This document shows, piece after piece, positions 58,191-64,000 of a stretch of DNA of 64,000 nucleotides. Numbering within the stretch: the first letter of the stretch is position 1; every line of letters starts with the position of its first letter. The notes beneath the pieces are model-generated. The model saw only the letters and a program-made list of their open reading frames with translations. It made no database searches and was not told the DNA's origin. The position numbers and the translations under genes are program-made. Source of the DNA: Scortum barcoo (lineage: Eukaryota; Chordata; Actinopteri; Centrarchiformes; Terapontidae); contig CM041553.1 in the NCBI GenBank assembly GCA_023238725.1, forward strand, positions 13,265,001 to 13,329,000, read 5' to 3'.

Positions 58191-60185
58191 GTACATAATG
58201 GCTCATTTCTGTCATCAAAGATGGACATGATTCGTATGGATACTGAGCTGCATGTCCAGTTAGCGCATGTGATGTTTTCTGTAAATCCCTTGTACCCTGC
58301 ACAGGAATGAGACTCAGTAGCAATACATCTACAGTGTAAAAATATATATCAGAAATCTTAAACTTGAAATTCAAGAAGCTCGAGAAATGCTTATGCAGCT
58401 AAGTAAGTAAGTAAATAAGAACATTTTTCTACTGCTTCTCACCTCATATGGCAGTCATGTTACTTCCATGCATTTACTTTCTAATATGTTTCCTCTGTCC
58501 ACACATCATGCATTTCTTTTCTTCTTTTTCCTTTTCTTTTGTGACAAGATTTATTTTTAAAGCTTTTTGGTGTAACGGGCATTAAACAGTGGTCTGCAAC
58601 AGTACTGATGCTATATCTGCACTAGTCAAGACATCAGGCAGGTTCTGCAACATCATCATTTATTTGAAAAATCTCTCTCTGTCACACATGTGCACAACTT
58701 ATTTTTCCACTTTTTGTATTTTCCACCTCAGCCAAGAGTATAACCTATTAAAAAATGTAAAGTTTTCTTTTAGGGAGGTTCTTTTCAGGCTAGAAACAGG
58801 TGAATAGAAACATACTTCGACAAGAAATACACTGCAGGTTCTGTTTAACATAATAGATCAATGCCATCCATATTTTCCATGATCTTCCGCATCTCAGCAT
58901 ACACATCCACAATTACTGTACACTGTACACCTATGGCTCCCCACACAAGGTTGCTAAGCAACAATAATGACAGTGACCTTTTAGAAATCAGTGGGATGTG
59001 CCCCACCAGTCGAAGGGACTACAGCACACACTATAGCACACAGGGCCTCCATGTTTACCTCAGCTCAGAGACCGAACGGGCTGACAGAGTAAGCCACACA
59101 TGCTCGAGACACACCTTCACATACACGCAACGATATGCAAAGGCATTAAGCGCATTTTTGCCCTTGAGGAAACCAGAGAAGTTAGCATTTCCCCTCTAGC
59201 ACTGAATGTAGTACCTTGTCACCACACCCCCTTAATGTAAGAGCAGTCTATTGGTATTCAGCTGCAGAGGTATCTAAGAAACAAAGCCTTTTAAACATCT
59301 TAACTGCTGTTTGTTCTGTCTCTAGAGGGCATGTGCAGTACACTGGGGGTTTGGGAATAGACAAGGAGAATTGCAAATTTGTTTTGCCAGCTACATGTGC
59401 TCTGTAATTCCATGCCTGCTGCATTGTAGCAGAGTGCGTTAGATTTATACATAAGCACGCACAAAGGTGGGATGTTTTGTTTAATTCTTGGAAGATTTGG
59501 GATGTTTAGTTATGATTAATGACTCCTCCACAGGAGAAACAACACACAGACAGTAGATATGATGTACCATTGTGTTGTTTTGTTGTTGCTGTTGCTGTTT
59601 TTCCTTTGAACAACTACAGAGCAACAAGAACACACGTAACAGGTTTTTGTATTTCATGTCATGTTGGCATTAAATGCTGCACATAGAAGATGGCATTGAT
59701 TTTTTTTTTCTGCTATTGTGACACAGAAAAAAAACAGACAGACACCCAGATTGAGGACTATGAGTAATGTAGTTCTGTAGCATGGCACAATTGTGTATGT
59801 TTAGCTTAACTCTTAATACTGTAGCTGTTAGTATTTTACAGTACAACTTTCTGATGCCTCACTTAAGTCCAGTGCAACAGGGAACGGCTTAAATGAAAGC
59901 AGAAGAAAGTTCCCTAGGCGTGAAGTGTAAGAGAACAGGAAACCTTCTCTGTGTCTGTCTCTTAAGTCCTGGGCATGCATCTGAATGACAAACCTGTGTG
60001 TCTGTCCCCCTTTTAAGAAATCCTTTACAAGTGGTGAGACACCAGGGCCCAGGTTGTGGAGGCTGTATATTTCTATTCATAATTGATGACCCGGACCCAG
60101 ACAGACAGCACACTACACATGTAATATGGATTCACTCTTGGTTTCAGATGCATGCCCTCGTCTGGACTTGACTCTGAGCCATCAT
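58191..60185. other. Unique non-coding sequence
   Basis: AAGT units lie at 58401-58419 and a GTTGTTGCTGTTGCTG run near 59581. A plus-strand 112-codon frame at 58861-59199 has no recognised domain. No gene is called. Confidence 0.55.
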
Positions 60186-60285
60186 TGTGTGTGGAGTCAG
60201 GGGTGTGTGTGTGTGGGGGGGGGCAGAGAGGGAATGGTGTATGTGTAAGTGTGTGTGTGTCGGCACACTGTGTGCATGTGTGTGA
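60186..60285. repeat. TG- and G-rich low-complexity stretch
   Basis: Several TG runs flank a run of nine G at about 60216. Confidence 0.8.
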
Positions 60286-60810
60286 GATATGCTTGTTGCA
60301 GCCAAAAATGTAACGCCTGGTTTGGCTCACGCTTTTGGCCGCTGATTCTTGGTTTCGTTCTCTGGTTTTCTGATTTGTAAAATATTACTTTGATTTCTTG
60401 CAAGTTGTTTTTCGTTTCTACACTTTTGGGTTCCTGTGCTCCTCAGGAACTTCACACTAAATAGAGGCACGTTGGGTTAGCTGCTACCTCAGTGGATTCC
60501 TGGGGACTAATTGATCAGGTATCGAAGTCCTGGGGTGTTTGTTTGGACTTACTTTGCTGCCTTCCTCCATTTCAGTGAAGCTTCATTTGAGAACATCTTG
60601 TTTTTTCAAATCCCTGGCGGTTTGTTTGGTCTTGAGTGTGATGTGATCCACATTTTGTGTGCGTAGTACTGTATGCGATATTCCCACCATGCTAAATTCA
60701 TGAAGGAGATGAGGATAAACGTTTGGCTTTCAGGTTTTCAGCATAGTGGGTCAGGTCTAGCTATCAGACAAGGGTCAAGTATTTAGCTGCCTTTGCCATC
60801 AAAAATAACT
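60286..60810. other. Unique non-coding sequence
   Basis: Nothing is recognised. Confidence 0.6.
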
Positions 60811-61226
60811 TAAAGGTGCAGTGTGTAGGATTAGGTGGTATCTAGTGGTGAGGTTGTACTCTTTGTAGGTTGCCTTCAGGTTAATTCACACTAGCCATGT
60901 GCAGATTGGTAATCATATCAAAACTGATTGGAGGGATGATCGACTATTGTTTCTTCATATGTTCATATGTTCATATGTAACCTTGTAACCTGGCGAGTAA
61001 CCATGATTGGATGATATAAAAATGGAAATGATTATACAGTATTTCAACACTAAATATAAGCAGCCACTTAAACATTTGCACACAGTGGAAAAAGGCCCTC
61101 TCACTATATTTACTTAACTAATGAAAACACAATTCTCAGTTCCTGGCGATTATACAATAATGAAAACATAATTATGAATATTATATTCAATTTCTGCCAG
61201 TAGATCTGCCTAAATCATACATACTA
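60811..61226. mobile_element. MITE-like element, family C, with inverted ends
   Basis: The left end GTGCAGTGTGTAGGATTAGG with TATCTAGTGGTGAGGTTG, and the right end CTGCCAGTAGATCTGCCTAAATCATACATAC, are imperfect inverted repeats. Just inside the right end lies CATAATTATGAATATTATATTC, also typical. I recall both as the ends of a very common percomorph element. It is 416 bases long and has no coding capacity. Three units of TTCATATG lie at 60954-60977. Confidence 0.75.
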
Positions 61227-62555
61227 ATCATTCAAAAACACACAGACTAATATGAGAAAAAGTCTTGACTTGCATGCACATGAGGCATCTCGTGTTTTTT
61301 TTTGGTGGATGAATCACTAAGAAAGAGAGACGTACGTATCGTGAAAAAGTTTGCCTTCTTGTAGCAGTGCCAAAAGGTGGCTTTTTTCAGTGCTACTCTC
61401 CTTATTTCCTGCTCATTGATACACTTAGACAGTCTTAATTTATGCATTATATTAAGGCTAAGGTGAACTGCCCATCCGTTAACAAGTAAGAGCTGGCAAG
61501 GTTATGGTGTTACGACACCCCTCACCACCCAGGGTACCAAATAAATGGGCCGCTGCCAAAAAGACTACCAGACAGGCCTTACATTTTCATCAATTACAGA
61601 ATGTCAATCAATTAGAGAATTCTTGTGCAATACATATTTTTTAGCCATTGTGTCAGGTTGCTAGCAAGGAAGCGTGAAAAATATTTTTAGTGAATAATGA
61701 AATGTTGTATGAGTGTTGTTCTAACTTTAGTATTCAGCCCAGAACTAGCTCCATAACCGCAAAATGTTTAGAGTTTCATATCTTCAAAGTGATTGTAAAT
61801 GTAGCCATGTAGCCCCGTTCAACCATTCATTCAAGTTACTGTGGCCCATATGAGGACTAAAAAGCTGCAGGGCTTCTCACTTTTTGTGTCTCCTGAAAAA
61901 CCTTTGAGTGACACCAAGACACTTCTGTATGTTCCTGTTTTTCAGCTCTCTGTGATTTGCTCCTGGTTTTGTCAAGCCTAACACAGCATAAATCCTGGTT
62001 CTGGACCCCTGCTGCCTTCGCTGTCTGACTCACAGCTACACAACTATTTCTGACTTAAAATGAATCGTTTGTAGTAATACAAATGAGCGTATGAGCACAG
62101 CAGCACAGCTACAGTTACAGCTCATCATAATGTGTTAGCAGGTAGTGCTTTTACAGTAAAATGTATATTGTTCAGGTAAATATAACACCTGGGTGACACA
62201 TTACACAAGAAACCACAGGATGAAACAAAGGCAACATTTTTTTTTTCACCACTGAAACAAGAGTATGGTGCACTGGTTTCAAAAATAACACGCTGTAACA
62301 TACTGCAACCTTTTCAGTTTTTTGTGAAACTTGTGTTCAACTTTTTTTATGGATAATTGAAAAAAAAAGTCTGCAGCAAAGTCAGAATAGAAATATTACA
62401 AACTTCTAGACCACATTAAAGATACACAGTTTGATTTAGTTATTCTGCCAAATCCCAATATTTGCACAGTGTTGATACTCGACTGTGCACTATGTTGATG
62501 TTCAAAATCCTGCACTCGAGGAGATTTGGGGAATAATGTGTGAATTAGGAAGTGA
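61227..62555. other. Unique AT-rich non-coding sequence
   Basis: Nothing is recognised. Confidence 0.55.
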
Positions 62556-62590
62556 TTTTATTTTTTTTTTATTTTTATTTTTTTTATTTA
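62556..62590. repeat. T-rich low-complexity tract
   Basis: T runs of three to ten bases are separated by single A. Confidence 0.85.
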
Positions 62591-64000
62591 ATCACCCAAT
62601 GTTTGTCCAGTAGTTGCGTAATGAGCCACTTGAGCCTCCATCTGACTGTCACTCCTCCTCGTATCCCGATTGATTCGCTGCTTTAATGGACTTGTGTGGT
62701 AGCCCCTGAGTCTCACTCTTTCCTTTGCTCTCAGCTGAAGTTCACAGAGGCCAGAGTTCATACCCTTCGTTCCCATAGCAACATATGACATGTCACCCTC
62801 AAACAGAAACTCCCCCTCAATCCTCCGTAATGGATTTGACCTCTGAACTCTGTCCCTTACTGCCTCTCAAACTGACACATAGCCAAGTGTAAAGCCCCAC
62901 TGGCTGCAGCCTGCAGCCGTGTCCGCCACATTACACTCCACATCCCTGCCACAGAAGGGTTAATGATCAGCTCTGCAGTGGCGTATGTCATCTAAGTGAA
63001 CAAGCTTGAACGTGAGGTTAATACTGTCACCGCTAAAAAAACAAATAAAAAACAGGATCACAATCTCAACGATGTCACGAAGTAAACGAGGACTCCTTTT
63101 ACAGCTGTCATGGCTTTGGCTGAATCATAAGCTTTACCAGCACAGTCTGACTCACCGTGACCTCACACAGGTTCCCTGTCATCGTTATGCAGCTTCACCC
63201 CGCTGTAGCCAATCCCGTTCTCCAACCTCGCCTCGCCTGCTGCATTATTTATGAGCACTAATCAGGATCCCAGCTCTGGTGTGCTAGCCACCCTACCGGT
63301 AACATCACTTCCCTGACCCGACCCTGCCTGTTTCCCCACAGCATTAACGCGTGTTTACACTAACGCCTGCTCATTAGGCCTAACTATGCTAGGCCAGACC
63401 CTGCTGCCTGAGCCGGAGCTGGGGGCCTTTTTAACATGCTCTAACCAGCCCAGGCATCCCCCTAATGGGGTACAGAGAACAGCTACGTGCTAATCTCAAA
63501 CAACAGGAAAAAAGCAACATCGGTGGCTAGTATACATAGAGGTAGTTTACTGGGAGACATGGCCTGCGAGGACCTGCGATCAGGCTCCATTATTGTTGTA
63601 ATTAGCGTGCCTCGGTGGAGCCCGGGCTCCCAGGCAGCGTGCCTCGACCTCCCTGCCTCTCAGTCTGTTTACAGCCAGCCAAGGCAACAGGGAAAGGGCA
63701 GGGGGCTGACCACACAGCTCGATGCCTCTGTTCAGCTCCAGCAGCAACACAGCTGTTTGTTCATTTGAAGCGTGGACACAGGAGGGTTTTCATTTCTCTG
63801 CTGTCCTACGCTATTCAAATGTTTACTCTACCTGCAGTATGGGCAAAGGCAAGCTAAAAGCCCATGGAGGTGCAGGGGGAGTCAGAAATAGTGTTTATGT
63901 TTTTGATCAGTTATTCTGAAAGACTGCAGCAATTAGCCAGTGTGAATCAATCAACGTCAGGATCAAGTCTGTAAAAACATCAACCAAATTGAGTTCCCCA
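62591..64000. other. Unique, more GC-rich non-coding sequence
   Basis: Repeat-poor sequence with enhancer-like patches near 62860-62990 and 63300-63560 (AACGCGTGTTTACACTAACG, TAGGCCTAACTATGCTAGGCC). An acceptor-like TTTCCCCACAG ends at 63342 but has no clear donor. No gene is recognised. The window ends inside this block. Confidence 0.5.

Overview
This window looks like non-coding DNA from a spiny-rayed (percomorph-type) teleost fish. Three things point there: long GT/CA, GA and GATA microsatellites, a moderately AT-rich background, and degenerate copies of several short interspersed elements that I recall as common in percomorph genomes (family matches are from memory, not from a search). 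There is no bacterial-style gene organisation, no rRNA or tRNA that I can recognise, no CRISPR array and no CpG island. I find no intact, recognisable protein-coding gene. The window reads as a gene desert or the inside of one or more very large introns.

Layout. 1-3.2 kb: unique sequence. 3.2-3.9 kb: two neighbouring copies of one AT-rich element around a GA array. 4.8-4.9 kb: a minus-strand fossil of a LINE reverse transcriptase. 6-7.3 kb: enhancer-like unique sequence with an inverted pair of octamer sites. 7.7 kb: a strong G-quadruplex motif. 10.4-13.1 kb: two more interspersed repeats. 15.8-16.4 kb: a possibly nested repeat. 18.6-19.4 kb: the 3' end of an L2/CR1-type LINE followed by a MITE-like element. 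24.4-26.3 kb: a dense unique block holding one splice-flanked open segment on each strand and a 60-bp tandem duplication. 26-41 kb: mostly unique, with several enhancer-like patches and one MITE-like copy with inverted ends at 31.8 kb. 41.6 kb: a 148-bp (GATA)n array. 42-48 kb: repeats, microsatellites and a GC-rich open segment at 45.9 kb. 49.1-50.0 kb: an interleaved cluster of local duplications. 50.9-56.7 kb: a concentration of interspersed repeat copies, with a candidate exon at 55.2 kb. 57.3 kb: an open frame right after a very strong splice acceptor. 60.8-61.2 kb: an element with inverted ends. 62.6-64 kb: unique, more GC-rich sequence.

What may be functional. The most useful leads are five splice-flanked open segments at 24.9, 26.0, 45.9, 55.2 and 57.3 kb, all unproven, and several unique blocks dense in homeodomain/POU-like motifs that could be cis-regulatory. 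Open frames this short arise by chance in 64 kb, and I found comparable ones that I reject, so confidence stays low. RNA-seq junctions and a multi-fish alignment would settle most of the claims.
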